Notes: a model not told the origin generated them from the letters alone. 7,629 nt of DNA from an uncultured Sphingomonas sp. (GCA_946482655.1 CAMLSA010000128.1:1-7629), one strand, 5' to 3'. Shown: positions 1 through 6,778, counted from the stretch's first letter. Program-made: numbers and translations.

Positions 1-69
1 GGGAAGTTCGCCGACACGCCGATCCGATCGCGAGCGGTCATGGCGGCCGGGAGGGTGCGGAGGGCCTAG
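1..69 (+). CDS. Possible 3' end of an unidentified gene (partial)
   Basis: Frame 1 is open from the window edge to a TAG at 67-69 and reads as a short Arg/Ala-rich C-terminal tail ending in GRVRRA. Nearly all its third codon positions are G or C, as in the real genes here. Only 22 residues are visible and I do not recognise the family. The stop would overlap the stop of the opposite-strand ABM gene in a CTAG, a common compact arrangement for convergent genes. The competing reading is a minus-strand gene starting at the CAT at 39-41 (MTARDRIGV...), just downstream of the ABM gene. That start has no visible ribosome binding site, so I slightly prefer the plus-strand reading. Confidence 0.3.
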   Translation, partial: GKFADTPIRSRAVMAAGRVRRA

Positions 70-413
70 TGTGGTGCCATCGCTCCGGCGGCCGCCCCGT
101 GATCGTCGGTGTCGCTGCGTCCCTCCACCACGATGATCAGATGCTCGACCCGGGGAGGAGTCTGGAAAAACGGCCCGCACAGGCGCCGCCAGGCGACGAA
201 CGCCTCCGAATTGCGGAATTCGACCATATGGTCCTCGATCGTCTCCCATTCTACGAACAAGCGGTAGCGGCTCGGTTGCTCCATCGAACGGTGGAGGCGG
301 AACGCGATGCAGCCCTTGGACCCCAGGAACAGATTCTTGGCTTCGACGGCGGCTTCCTCGAAAGCCCGCTCGTCGCCGGGCTTGATATCGATTTCCGCCA
401 ATTCCTTGATCAT
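66..413 (-). CDS. ABM-domain protein (putative quinol monooxygenase, YgiN-like)
   Basis: This encodes a 115-residue cytoplasmic protein with the layout of the antibiotic biosynthesis monooxygenase superfamily, a dimeric alpha/beta ferredoxin-like barrel of about 100 residues. A first strand (KELAEIDIKPG) is followed by a helix at about 15-30. Next come the GCIAFRLHRS strand (34-43), the RYRLFVEWE strand (49-57) preceding a helix with the typical SEAFVAW pattern (69-75), and a last strand VEHLIIVVE (89-97). Family members oxidise quinols or aromatic compounds without a cofactor, or break down reactive metabolites; the substrate cannot be read from sequence. The start is supported by GGAG (complement of 420-423) six bases upstream of the ATG. 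Residues 98-115 form a polar Asp/His/Ala tail beyond the usual domain end. The gene is divergent from scoAB, so a shared regulator is possible but not shown. Confidence 0.8.
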   Translation of the reverse strand: MIKELAEIDIKPGDERAFEEAAVEAKNLFLGSKGCIAFRLHRSMEQPSRYRLFVEWETIEDHMVEFRNSEAFVAWRRLCGPFFQTPPRVEHLIIVVEGRSDTDDHGAAAGAMAPH

Positions 414-468
414 CGCGGTCTCCAGATTGCGCGCTGATGTCCAAAGCTCGCGCGGCGGTCAACGTCCG

Positions 469-484
469 GCGGGACGATTCCCGC
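469..484. repeat. Inverted repeat, possible operator or hairpin
   Basis: GCGGGA and TCCCGC form a perfect 6-bp inverted repeat around a CGAT loop. It lies 56 bases upstream of the minus-strand ABM start codon, so it would fall in that gene's promoter or 5' leader. There is no T-run, so a terminator is unlikely. It could be a protein-binding site, but arms this short also arise by chance in GC-rich DNA. Confidence 0.3.
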
Positions 485-510
485 GCCATTGTGGCATTAA
501 TGACGCGTTC

Positions 511-528
511 GCAAATAAATATTGTTGC
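511..528. repeat. AT-rich imperfect palindrome, possible operator
   Basis: GCAA and TTGC are spaced by ten mostly A/T bases; 12 of 18 positions are symmetric. The element sits in the AT-rich centre of the divergent region, where a regulator controlling both the ABM gene and scoAB would be expected to bind. No regulator gene is present in the window, so the assignment is inference from position and symmetry only. Confidence 0.25.
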
Positions 529-585
529 GATGCAGCATTGGCGCGACCAGTCATGGTCCGACCGGCTATACGGGGCAAGCCATCG

Positions 586-615
586 TTGACCGCCCGATCC
601 GCCCCACGGTAGAGC
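586..615 (+). promoter_or_regulatory. Promoter-like TTGACC-N18-TAGAGC upstream of scoA
   Basis: TTGACC (586-591) is a near-perfect -35 element. TAGAGC (610-615), 18 bases further on, is a poor match to the textbook -10. The same 12-mer GGTAGAGCGGCG occurs at 608-619 here and at 3510-3521 before leuC, also after a TTGAC. This repetition suggests that it is a real element. It would give a leader of roughly 20 bases, with the ribosome binding site GGAG at 629-632. Confidence 0.4.
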
Positions 616-639
616 GGCGGCAAGATCCGGAGAAGCTCC

Positions 640-1347
640 ATGACCAAAATCTATCCGACCGCGGCTGCAGCACTCGAAGGGCTGCTATTCGACGGGATGA
701 CGATCTGCGCGGGCGGCTTCGGCCTGTGCGGCATCCCCGAGCGGCTGATCGATGCGATCCAGGCATCGGGTGTGAAGAATGTCACGGTCGCGTCGAACAA
801 TGCCGGCATTGACGGCGAGGGGCTCGGCAAGCTGCTGCGCAGCCGCCAGATCGCCAAGATGATCAGCTCCTATGTCGGCGAGAACAAGGAGTTCGAGCGG
901 CAGTATCTCGCGGGCGAGTTGGAAGTCGAGTTCTGCCCGCAGGGAACGCTCGCCGAACGGATGCGGGCAGGGGGCGCCGGCATTCCGGGTTTCTTTACCA
1001 AGACCGGCGTCGGCACGCTGGTCGCCGAAGGAAAGGAGACCAAGGAGTTCGATGGCGAGACCTATGTGCTCGAGCGCGGCATTCGCGCCGATCTGTCGAT
1101 CATCAAGGGCTGGAAATCCGACGAGAGCGGCAATCTCATGTTCAGGAAGACCGCCCGGAATTTCAACCATCCGGCCGCGACCGCGGGCAAGATCTGCGTC
1201 GCCGAGGTGGAAGAGATCGTCCCTGTCGGTAGCCTCGATCCCGATTGCATCCATTTGCCTGGAATTTTCGTGAAGCGGCTCGTTCTAGGCGCGCCCTATG
1301 ACAAGAAGATCGAGTTTCGAACCGTACGCCAGCGGGAGGCCGCATAA
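640..1347 (+). CDS. scoA: Succinyl-CoA:3-ketoacid CoA-transferase subunit A
   Basis: This is the 235-residue alpha subunit of a family I CoA-transferase, which moves CoA from succinyl-CoA to acetoacetate (3-oxoacid), giving acetoacetyl-CoA for thiolysis to acetyl-CoA. The glycine-rich CoA-binding segment [10 protein letters not shown] lies at 25-34, followed by the SNNAG stretch near 52-56. The family-typical [11 protein letters not shown] is near 115-125, and the conserved [17 protein letters not shown] region near 150-166. Length matches bacterial ScoA/AtoD proteins. The ATG is preceded by GGAG at 629-632 with seven-base spacing. Its TAA overlaps the scoB ATG by one base (TAATG, 1345-1349), indicating translational coupling and equal production of the two subunits. 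Residues do not settle the preferred ketoacid (acetoacetate or 3-oxoadipate); succinyl-CoA:acetoacetate is the usual annotation. Confidence 0.93.
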   Translation: MTKIYPTAAAALEGLLFDGMTICAGGFGLCGIPERLIDAIQASGVKNVTVASNNAGIDGEGLGKLLRSRQIAKMISSYVGENKEFERQYLAGELEVEFCPQGTLAERMRAGGAGIPGFFTKTGVGTLVAEGKETKEFDGETYVLERGIRADLSIIKGWKSDESGNLMFRKTARNFNHPAATAGKICVAEVEEIVPVGSLDPDCIHLPGIFVKRLVLGAPYDKKIEFRTVRQREAA

Positions 1348-1982
1348 TGGCCTGGGACCGCAACCAGATGGCGGCGCGCGCGGCGCAGGAATTGCGCGAC
1401 GGTTATTACGTCAACCTCGGCATCGGCATTCCGACCCTGGTCGCCAACAATATTCCCAAGGGCATGACGGTGACGCTGCAGTCTGAGAACGGCATGCTCG
1501 GCATCGGCCCCTTTCCCTATGAGGGCGAGGAGGATGCCGACCTGATCAATGCGGGCAAGCAGACGATCAGCGAGCTGCCCTCGTCAAGCTATTTTTCCTC
1601 GGCCGACAGCTTCGCGATGATCCGCGGGGGGCATATCGATCTGACCGTACTCGGCGCGATGGAAGTGGCCGAGAGTGGCGACATCGCCAATTGGATGATC
1701 CCGGGCAAGATGGTCAAGGGCATGGGCGGAGCGATGGACCTGGTCGCCGGCGTCAAGAAGATCATCGTCGTGATGGAGCACGTCTCCAAGGACGGCAGCC
1801 CGAAATTCGTTCCGGCCTGCACCCTGCCGCTGACCGGGAAGAATGTCGTCGACATGGTCGTGACCGATCTCGCCGTGTTCCAGCGGCTCGACCATCGATC
1901 GCCGTTCAGGTTGATCGAATTGGCACCCGGGGTCACTGCCGATGAGGTTGCCGCGAAGACCAGCGCTAAATATCTGAGCTGA
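1347..1982 (+). CDS. scoB: Succinyl-CoA:3-ketoacid CoA-transferase subunit B
   Basis: This is the 211-residue beta subunit that carries the catalytic glutamate of the heterodimeric CoA-transferase. [10 protein letters not shown] at 46-55 is the family signature, and Glu47 is the residue expected to form the glutamyl-CoA thioester. [10 protein letters not shown] (21-30) is the conserved N-terminal motif, and the [14 protein letters not shown] segment near 93-106 is also typical. Length is normal for ScoB. GGGAGG at 1334-1339 gives a strong ribosome binding site seven bases before the ATG, inside the end of scoA. No terminator-like hairpin with a T-run follows the stop. Confidence 0.93.
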   Translation: MAWDRNQMAARAAQELRDGYYVNLGIGIPTLVANNIPKGMTVTLQSENGMLGIGPFPYEGEEDADLINAGKQTISELPSSSYFSSADSFAMIRGGHIDLTVLGAMEVAESGDIANWMIPGKMVKGMGGAMDLVAGVKKIIVVMEHVSKDGSPKFVPACTLPLTGKNVVDMVVTDLAVFQRLDHRSPFRLIELAPGVTADEVAAKTSAKYLS

Positions 1983-2105
1983 CACTCTTCCGGTCCCGCG
2001 GCGGATGGTGCATGTCCCGCGTTGAGCGGGCGCTTGTGGTGCGGGCGTTCGCCGTCCGTACTGTTATGCGTGCCGTCCCTCCTGTCTGCTGGTCCGATCC
2101 TTGCC

Positions 2106-3413
2106 GTGATTCCCGACTCCCAAGTCAAAGCTGATCCGTGGGCGCCGCGCGAACCCGAAGTCCCAACGGTCATCAAGATCGAGCGCGGTCTGGTGGTGGC
2201 CGGGGCGGTGTTGCTCGCGGTGCTGATCGCCTTCATCGCGGCGGGCGGCTTCTATCTGCGCAAGACCAATCAAACGGCAAAGCCCGGCGTGGCGAGGCTG
2301 TCGATCGATCTCAGCCGCATCGGCATCAGCAAGAGCGGGCCGATGCGGATCGATTATGATCGGCTCGACCGGCGGATGCGTGAGCTGGCGGCCGATCGTT
2401 CGGTGGTGGGGATCGCGATCGTCACCATCGAGAATGGAGAGATCAGCTTCGCCAAGGGTTATGGCGTCACTACCGATGGCGAGGACGGAAAACCGGTCGA
2501 CGCGCATACGGTGTTCCGATGGGCGTCGGTGTCCAAGGGTGTGGCCGCGACCCTGCTCGCGAAGATGGCCGAGCAGAAAAAGCTCTCCCTCAAGGACCCG
2601 GTGGCGCGTTGGGCGCCGTCGCTCAAGCTGCCCGAAAATGCCCAGCAGGTCGCCACGATCGACAATCTCCTGTCGCAGAGCCTCGGCATCTGGAAGAACG
2701 CCTATGACCAGGATCTCGAGGACGGCAATGATCCCAAGGAGATTCGCAGCCGCCTGAACCAGATCCCGTTGCTGTGTCCGCCAGGCAAATGCTACAGCTA
2801 TCAAAATATAGCCTATGACGCAGCGAGCGAGGTGGCCGAACGCGCCGGCCGCAAACCCTATCCGCAGCTCCTCCAGGAAGAGATTTTCGGGCCGCTCGGC
2901 ATGCAGTCGGCGAGCATCACCCGTGAGGGTCTCATCTCCTCGCCGAATTGGGCGCGGCCGCATTCAGGGCGGCGCGAACTCGAGTTGAGCGATGCTTATT
3001 ATCGAGTGCCGGCGGCGGGCGGGGTCAACTCCTCGATCATCGACCTCGGCATCTGGATGCGCGCACAAATGGGCGAGATGCCGCGTATCCTCTCACCCAA
3101 GCTGCTGAACACCCTCCATAGCCCGCGCATTCGGACCTTCTCGATTCATCGCCAGCGCGCGCTCGACCAGGCGCTCAAGGACGCTTCCTACGGGCTCGGT
3201 TGGAGAATCTGGCACTATAATGGCCGCGAACTCATCGGCCATCGCGGCGCGGTCGACGGCTATCGGTCGCTGATCCTGTTCGATCCGGTGCTCAAGGCGG
3301 GGGTCGGCATGCTGTGGAATTCGCAGGCGGTCGAGCCGACCGGCATGCAGCTTGAAGTGTTCGACATGCTCTACCACCAGCCGTTCAAGGATTGGCTGGA
3401 GTTGGGGGATTGA
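2106..3413 (+). CDS. Membrane-anchored serine hydrolase (class C beta-lactamase / esterase family)
   Basis: The protein belongs to the Beta-lactamase (Pfam) serine hydrolase group, which covers class C beta-lactamases, D-aminopeptidases, penicillin-binding-like proteins and EstB-type esterases. All three active-site motifs are present. SVSK (coding from 2526) supplies the nucleophile Ser and Lys, YQN (from 2799) is the YxN motif, and HRG in LIGHRGAVDG (from 3240) replaces the KTG box as in class C and esterases. A single hydrophobic stretch, GLVVAGAVLLAVLIAFIAAGGFYL (coding about 2187-2258), then a basic RK, should act as an uncleaved N-terminal anchor with the catalytic domain in the periplasm. 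The start is uncertain. The frame is open from a TTG at 2022, with GTG at 2070, 2106 and 2193, none with a strong ribosome binding site. I chose 2106 (435 residues) because it keeps the anchor and avoids poorly coding upstream sequence. True substrate unknown; beta-lactam resistance should not be assumed. Confidence 0.82.
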   Translation: MIPDSQVKADPWAPREPEVPTVIKIERGLVVAGAVLLAVLIAFIAAGGFYLRKTNQTAKPGVARLSIDLSRIGISKSGPMRIDYDRLDRRMRELAADRSVVGIAIVTIENGEISFAKGYGVTTDGEDGKPVDAHTVFRWASVSKGVAATLLAKMAEQKKLSLKDPVARWAPSLKLPENAQQVATIDNLLSQSLGIWKNAYDQDLEDGNDPKEIRSRLNQIPLLCPPGKCYSYQNIAYDAASEVAERAGRKPYPQLLQEEIFGPLGMQSASITREGLISSPNWARPHSGRRELELSDAYYRVPAAGGVNSSIIDLGIWMRAQMGEMPRILSPKLLNTLHSPRIRTFSIHRQRALDQALKDASYGLGWRIWHYNGRELIGHRGAVDGYRSLILFDPVLKAGVGMLWNSQAVEPTGMQLEVFDMLYHQPFKDWLELGD

Positions 3414-3423
3414 CTATCCAGCA

Positions 3424-3445
3424 TCGCCCCGGCCTACGCTGGCGA
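3424..3445. repeat. Hairpin in the gap before leuC, REP-like or weak terminator
   Basis: TCG/CGA closes the base. After a two-base bulge, CCGGC (3429-3433) pairs with GCTGG (3438-3442), including one G-U pair, around a CTAC loop. An alternative left arm CCAGC (3418-3422) can also pair with GCTGG. It starts ten bases after the serine hydrolase stop. There is no T-run, so it is either a weak or factor-dependent terminator or mRNA-end stabiliser, or a degenerate copy of a small dispersed palindromic repeat. Only one copy is in the window. Confidence 0.35.
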
Positions 3446-3489
3446 CGATTGCGAATAGCCCAACTTTCGCGACCAATGGCCACTCTGCT

Positions 3490-3517
3490 TTGACATTATG
3501 GCGGGCGAAGGTAGAGC
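3490..3517 (+). promoter_or_regulatory. Promoter-like TTGACA-N16-TAGAGC upstream of leuC
   Basis: TTGACA (3490-3495) is a perfect consensus -35. TAGAGC (3512-3517) follows after 16 bases and is embedded in the 12-mer GGTAGAGCGGCG shared with the scoA upstream region. If TAGAGC is the -10, transcription would begin at about 3523-3525, at the leuC ATG itself, giving an almost leaderless mRNA. The GAAGG (3507-3511) and AGAG (3513-3516) purine stretches could alternatively serve as ribosome binding site for a longer transcript. Confidence 0.45.
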
Positions 3518-3524
3518 GGCGCGC

Positions 3525-4964
3525 ATGTCCAGCAAACCCCGCACCCTGTATGAGAAGATCTGGGACGCCCATGTCGTGGAGCGCCGCGACGACGGCACCT
3601 GCCTGATCTATATCGATCGCCATCTCCTTCATGAGGTTACCAGCCCGCAGGCTTTCGACGGCCTGCGCGCCGCCGGCCGCAAGCTCAGGCGGCCCGACCT
3701 CACCCTCGCGGTACCCGATCATAACCTACCGACCACGCCACGCGTCGATGCCGCAGGCAAGCGTTTGCCGATCGCCGATATCGGTTCGTCGGCCCAGCTC
3801 GCCGAACTCGAGAAGAATGTCGCGGAATTCGGTGTCCCCTACATCGATGCGGTCGCCGCCGAGCAGGGCATCGTCCACGTGGTGGGGCCCGAGCAGGGCT
3901 TCTCGCTGCCGGGCACGACGATTGTCTGCGGTGACAGCCACACCTCCGCTCATGGGGGTCTCGGCGCCCTGGCCTTCGGGATCGGCACATCCGAGATCGA
4001 GCACGTCATGGCGACGCAGACGCTGTTGCTGACGCCGTCCAAAACGATGGAAGTGCGCGTGGAGGGCACACTCGGCGAGGGTGTCACCCCCAAGGATGTG
4101 GTGCTCCATATCATCGGAACGATCGGTGCCGCCGGCGGCACCGGCTACGTCATCGAATATACCGGAAATGTTTTCCGTGAGATGTCGATCGAAGGGCGGC
4201 TGACCGTCAGCAACATGTCGATCGAGGGCGGCGCGCGCGCAGGGCTGATAGCCCCCGACGAGGCCACCTTTGCCTATCTCAAGGATCGGCCGATGGCCCC
4301 TAAGGGCGAGGCGTGGGACAAGGCCGTCGCCTGGTGGCGCACGCTGGCAACCGATCAGGGCGCCGGTTACGACAAGAGCGTGGTGATCGATGCCGCCGAT
4401 GTCGCGCCTTGCCTGACCTGGGGGACCAGCCCCGAGGATGTCGTGCCGATCACCGGGGTCGTGCCGGATCCCAAGAGCTTCGCCGATCCGGCAAAGCAGA
4501 TCTCCGCGCAGAAGTCGCTCGATTATATGGGCCTGACCCCGGGCACACGGATGCAGGACGTGCCGGTCGAGAATATCTTCATCGGCAGCTGCACCAACAG
4601 CCGGATCGAGGATCTGCGCGCCGCCGCCGCCGTGCTGCGCGGCCGTAAGATCGCGCCGAACGTCCGCCAGGCGCTGGTCGTGCCCGGTTCGGGACTGGTC
4701 AAGCGCCAGGCCGAGCAGGAAGGACTCGACCGCATCTTCACCGACGCAGGTTTCGAATGGCGCGAGCCGGGTTGCTCGATGTGCCTGGCGATGAATCCCG
4801 ACAAGGTTCCGCCGGGGGAACGCTGCGCCTCCACGTCGAACCGCAATTTCGTGGGCCGGCAGGGGCCGGGATCGCGCACTCATCTCGTCTCGCCGGCAAT
4901 GGCGGCGGCGGCGGCGGTGACCGGTCATCTCGCGGATGTGCGTGCGCTCGAGCCGATCCAGTGA
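3525..4964 (+). CDS. leuC: 3-isopropylmalate dehydratase large subunit (isopropylmalate isomerase)
   Basis: LeuC with LeuD converts 2-isopropylmalate to 3-isopropylmalate, the second committed step of leucine synthesis, in the cytoplasm. The 479-residue protein has the aconitase-superfamily layout. GDSHTS is at 136-141. The 4Fe-4S cluster ligands are expected to be Cys356 in the SCTNSR motif, and Cys417 and Cys420 in PGCSMC. The DHNLPT stretch near 65-70 and the C-terminal [25 protein letters not shown] region also match LeuC rather than aconitase or homoaconitase. I chose the ATG at 3525 ([16 protein letters not shown]), which matches usual LeuC N-termini; the upstream in-frame ATG at 3498 falls inside the promoter-like element. 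The GGC-rich tract at 4901-4918 encodes the conserved alanine run. The TGA overlaps the GTG of the next gene (GTGA, 4961-4964). Confidence 0.96.
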   Translation: MSSKPRTLYEKIWDAHVVERRDDGTCLIYIDRHLLHEVTSPQAFDGLRAAGRKLRRPDLTLAVPDHNLPTTPRVDAAGKRLPIADIGSSAQLAELEKNVAEFGVPYIDAVAAEQGIVHVVGPEQGFSLPGTTIVCGDSHTSAHGGLGALAFGIGTSEIEHVMATQTLLLTPSKTMEVRVEGTLGEGVTPKDVVLHIIGTIGAAGGTGYVIEYTGNVFREMSIEGRLTVSNMSIEGGARAGLIAPDEATFAYLKDRPMAPKGEAWDKAVAWWRTLATDQGAGYDKSVVIDAADVAPCLTWGTSPEDVVPITGVVPDPKSFADPAKQISAQKSLDYMGLTPGTRMQDVPVENIFIGSCTNSRIEDLRAAAAVLRGRKIAPNVRQALVVPGSGLVKRQAEQEGLDRIFTDAGFEWREPGCSMCLAMNPDKVPPGERCASTSNRNFVGRQGPGSRTHLVSPAMAAAAAVTGHLADVRALEPIQ

Positions 4965-5785
4965 AAAGATTGTTCGCCATCGCCGGGCTTCTGATAGCCG
5001 GTGCCGCGCCAGCCGCGCCGGTGCCCGGCACCGTCGACAAGCTGTGGCGGCTCGATTGCGGTTCGCTCCATGTTGCGGATCTCAACATCTTCTCGGATAC
5101 GCTGAGCTATCCGGGTCAGGCCCGCGATCTGGTGGTAAGCTGCTATCTGATCAAGGATGGCGACGCCTATATGCTGTGGGATACCGGCCTCCCCGCCAGC
5201 ACGAGGAAGGGGGCCGGGGACGCGAAGAAGCCCGGGGCCGGCAGGCTCGACAGGACGATCATGGAACAACTAACCGAGCTTGGCGTCAAGCCCGACCAGA
5301 TTGGGCTGATCGGCGTCAGTCATCATCACTACGACCATATCGGCCAATCGGCGGATTTTCCCAAGGCCAAGCTGGTGATCGGAACGGGCGACCTGGAGAT
5401 CGCCCGCAAGAATCCCGACATAGGCAAGGCCATCGCGCCCTGGCTCGGCGAAGGCGCCAAGGTCGAAGCGGTGCAGGGCGACAAGGATCTGTTCGGCGAC
5501 GGCAGCGTGGTGATGCTGAACCTGGCCGGCCACACGCCCGGCCATCATGGTCTGCTCGTGCGCCTAGCCAAGACCGGCGCGGTGCTCCTGTCGGGTGATG
5601 TCGCGCATTTCCGGGAAAATCTCGATAGTGACGGCGTGCCCGGCTTCAACACCGACCGCGCCGACTCGCTTGCCGCAATGGATCGTTTCCGGAAGCTCGC
5701 AGCTTCGCTGAAGGCGGTTTCGATCGTACAGCACGATCCCCGCGACATCGCCAAGCTTCCCGCCTTTCCGCAAGGAGCCGAATGA
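4961..5785 (+). CDS. Secreted MBL-fold hydrolase, N-acyl homoserine lactonase-like
   Basis: This is a 274-residue metallo-beta-lactamase-fold enzyme resembling proteins annotated as N-acyl homoserine lactonase family. The N-terminus [20 protein letters not shown] is a signal peptide, probably cleaved near residues 16-19, so the enzyme should act in the periplasm or outside. Dinuclear metal ligands are all visible: HHHYDH (121-126, using His121, His123, Asp125, His126), His195 in GHTPGH, Asp213 in SGD, and His258 in QHD. Cys33 and Cys61 could form a disulfide after export. The position matching the catalytic Tyr194 of Bacillus AiiA appears to be His216, so AHL activity is unproven. The GTG start overlaps the leuC stop (GTGA), with no strong ribosome binding site of its own, pointing to coupling. 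The larger open frame back to 4757 lies inside leuC and is a shadow. Its TGA overlaps leuD. A role with leucine genes is unknown. Confidence 0.85.
   Translation: MKRLFAIAGLLIAGAAPAAPVPGTVDKLWRLDCGSLHVADLNIFSDTLSYPGQARDLVVSCYLIKDGDAYMLWDTGLPASTRKGAGDAKKPGAGRLDRTIMEQLTELGVKPDQIGLIGVSHHHYDHIGQSADFPKAKLVIGTGDLEIARKNPDIGKAIAPWLGEGAKVEAVQGDKDLFGDGSVVMLNLAGHTPGHHGLLVRLAKTGAVLLSGDVAHFRENLDSDGVPGFNTDRADSLAAMDRFRKLAASLKAVSIVQHDPRDIAKLPAFPQGAE
5772..5777 (+). promoter_or_regulatory. Ribosome binding site for leuD
   Basis: AAGGAG lies within the last codons of the lactonase-like gene. The spacing is four bases to the ATG at 5782 and seven to the second ATG at 5785. The longer spacing is more usual, so the second ATG is the likelier start. 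Confidence 0.65.
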
Positions 5786-6363
5786 TGAAAGCGATCCGCG
5801 AGATCGAGGGCCGCGCCTACCCGCTCGGCCTCAAAAACTGTGACACCGATGTGATCATCCCGGCGCATTTCCTCAAGGTCATCACCCGCAAGGGGCTGGG
5901 GAAGGGTGCCTTCGAGTCGATCCGCGCCCAGCCCGGCAATGTTTTCGACGATCCCGAATATGCCGGCGCCAACATACTGATCGCCGGAGATAATTTCGGC
6001 TGCGGATCAAGCCGGGAACATGCCGCCTGGGCGCTCAATGACATGGGCGTCGTCGCGGTCATCGCGCCAAGCTTCTCGGATATCTTTTCAAGCAATGCGT
6101 TCAAAAATGGGATCCTGACCGTGGTGTTGCCGCAGCCGGCCGTCGACCGGCTGCTCGACGTGGCGAAGACTCACCCGATCAGCGTCGACCTCGAACATCA
6201 GACGGTGACCACACCGTTCCAGGATCGCTTTGAATTCGAGATCGATCCGTTCCGCAAGCAATGCCTGCTCAACGGGCTCGATGAGGTCGGGATGACGCTG
6301 GCCCGCGACGGTGCGATCTCGGCGTTCGAAGCGAAAATGGCAGCGGAGCGGCCTTGGCTATAA
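5785..6363 (+). CDS. leuD: 3-isopropylmalate dehydratase small subunit
   Basis: LeuD is the swivelling substrate-recognition subunit that completes the isopropylmalate isomerase with LeuC. From the ATG at 5785 the protein has 192 residues; the ATG at 5782 adds one Met. The aconitase C-terminal-domain signature is seen: [12 protein letters not shown] near 20-31, where the family recognises the substrate, and [17 protein letters not shown] near 68-84, the GSSREHA motif that contacts substrate carboxylates. The segment [18 protein letters not shown] near 94-111 and length both fit bacterial LeuD (about 190-215). The start overlaps the lactonase stop (ATGATG with TGA at 5783-5785), so the leuC, lactonase and leuD genes form one translation-coupled operon. 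About 90 bases without a clear terminator separate it from the next gene. Confidence 0.95.
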   Translation: MKAIREIEGRAYPLGLKNCDTDVIIPAHFLKVITRKGLGKGAFESIRAQPGNVFDDPEYAGANILIAGDNFGCGSSREHAAWALNDMGVVAVIAPSFSDIFSSNAFKNGILTVVLPQPAVDRLLDVAKTHPISVDLEHQTVTTPFQDRFEFEIDPFRKQCLLNGLDEVGMTLARDGAISAFEAKMAAERPWL

Positions 6364-6441
6364 GCGCTCGCTGCGCTCTGATTCTGCGCAGTTGCGCGGG
6401 CGCTGTGGCATGCCTATCTGAAACGTGAATTACCGGCGCAC

Positions 6442-6446
6442 AGGGG
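6442..6446 (+). promoter_or_regulatory. Ribosome binding site deciding the zeta-subunit start
   Basis: AGGGG lies five bases before the ATG at 6452. An in-frame GTG at 6425 would place this site inside the coding region and add nine non-conserved residues, so the ATG is favoured. Confidence 0.6.
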
Positions 6447-6451
6447 ACGTG

Positions 6452-6775
6452 ATGACTACCTTCGACGATCGCGAAAAGGGCTTCGAGAGCAAATTTGCCC
6501 ATGACCAGGAGATGGCCTTTCGGATCACCGCGCGTCGCAACCGCCTGCTCGGCCAATGGGCCGCCGGGCTGATGAAGCTGACTCCCGAGGAAACCGACAG
6601 CTATGGCAAGTCGGTGGTCCAGGCCGATTTCGAAGAAGCCGGCGACGAGGACGTCATCCGCAAGCTGCTCGGCGACTTGACCTCGGCGGGCGTCGATATT
6701 GATGATGCGCGGATTCGCGCCGCGCTCGAAGCCAAGACGATCGAGGCCCGCCGCCAGCTCATGGAAGGCAAATAA
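6452..6775 (+). CDS. F1-ATPase inhibitor zeta subunit (DUF1476 family)
   Basis: This 107-residue protein begins MTTFDDREKGFESKFAHDQE, matching the DUF1476 family, whose Paracoccus denitrificans member is the zeta subunit of the F1F0-ATP synthase. In alphaproteobacteria this protein binds F1 and blocks ATP hydrolysis, using its N-terminal segment as the inhibitory part; the rest is a bundle of charged helices. Here the inhibitory stretch is intact (residues 1-20), the helix RITARRNRLLGQWAAGLM follows at 24-41, and an acidic region rich in Glu and Asp spans 45-70. No membrane segment or signal peptide is seen. It is not next to ATP synthase genes but heads a zeta-bolA-grxD run, with bolA starting four bases after its TAA. 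How strongly it inhibits in this organism cannot be inferred; in some alphaproteobacteria the effect is weak. Confidence 0.88.
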   Translation: MTTFDDREKGFESKFAHDQEMAFRITARRNRLLGQWAAGLMKLTPEETDSYGKSVVQADFEEAGDEDVIRKLLGDLTSAGVDIDDARIRAALEAKTIEARRQLMEGK

Positions 6776-6778
6776 TCG

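Larger units (their letters stand above)
414..639. promoter_or_regulatory. Divergent intergenic region between the ABM gene and scoA
   Basis: These 226 bases separate the start codons of two divergent genes and must hold both promoters. The centre (about 485-540) is clearly richer in A/T than the rest of the window. It contains CATTAATG (495-502) and a run of A/T around 511-524. Two inverted repeats are visible and listed separately. A promoter-like TTGACC/TAGAGC pair lies close to scoA. Small ORFs readable here on either strand have poor codon character and no good start context. I find no convincing -35/-10 pair for the minus-strand gene. Confidence 0.6.

Noticed and set aside
2064..2963. 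A 299-codon open frame on the minus strand opposite the serine hydrolase
   Set aside because: The plus-strand SVSK and YQN motifs lie in this span and prove the coding strand; the antisense product is shadow-like.
2106..3413. Serine hydrolase as an antibiotic-resistance beta-lactamase
   Set aside because: The motifs fit a broad family of esterases and peptidases; the membrane anchor and HRG box do not indicate beta-lactam hydrolysis.
4901..4918. GGC trinucleotide tract as a possible phase-variable repeat
   Set aside because: It encodes the alanine run after SPAM that is normal in LeuC C-termini; changes in units of three would not switch the frame.
3726..4928. A 400-codon open frame on the minus strand opposite leuC
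   Set aside because: leuC has all catalytic motifs in the plus frame; the antisense translation is low-complexity Arg/His/Asp-rich and looks like a shadow.
4757..4960. N-terminal extension of the lactonase-like protein as a leuC-overlapping fusion
   Set aside because: The extension is entirely inside leuC in another frame and is Gly/Arg-rich. The GTG at 4961 starts an ideal signal peptide.
6363..6397. AGCGC/GCGCT and GCGCA/TGCGC short inverted repeats as a leuD terminator
   Set aside because: The arms are only 5 bp, the second has a two-base loop, and no T-run follows, so the support is too weak to call a terminator.
6392..6420. TTGCGC-N17-TATCTG as a promoter for the zeta subunit gene
   Set aside because: The position is reasonable, but both hexamers match the consensus poorly and it lacks the TTGAC/TAGAGC pattern seen before scoA and leuC.
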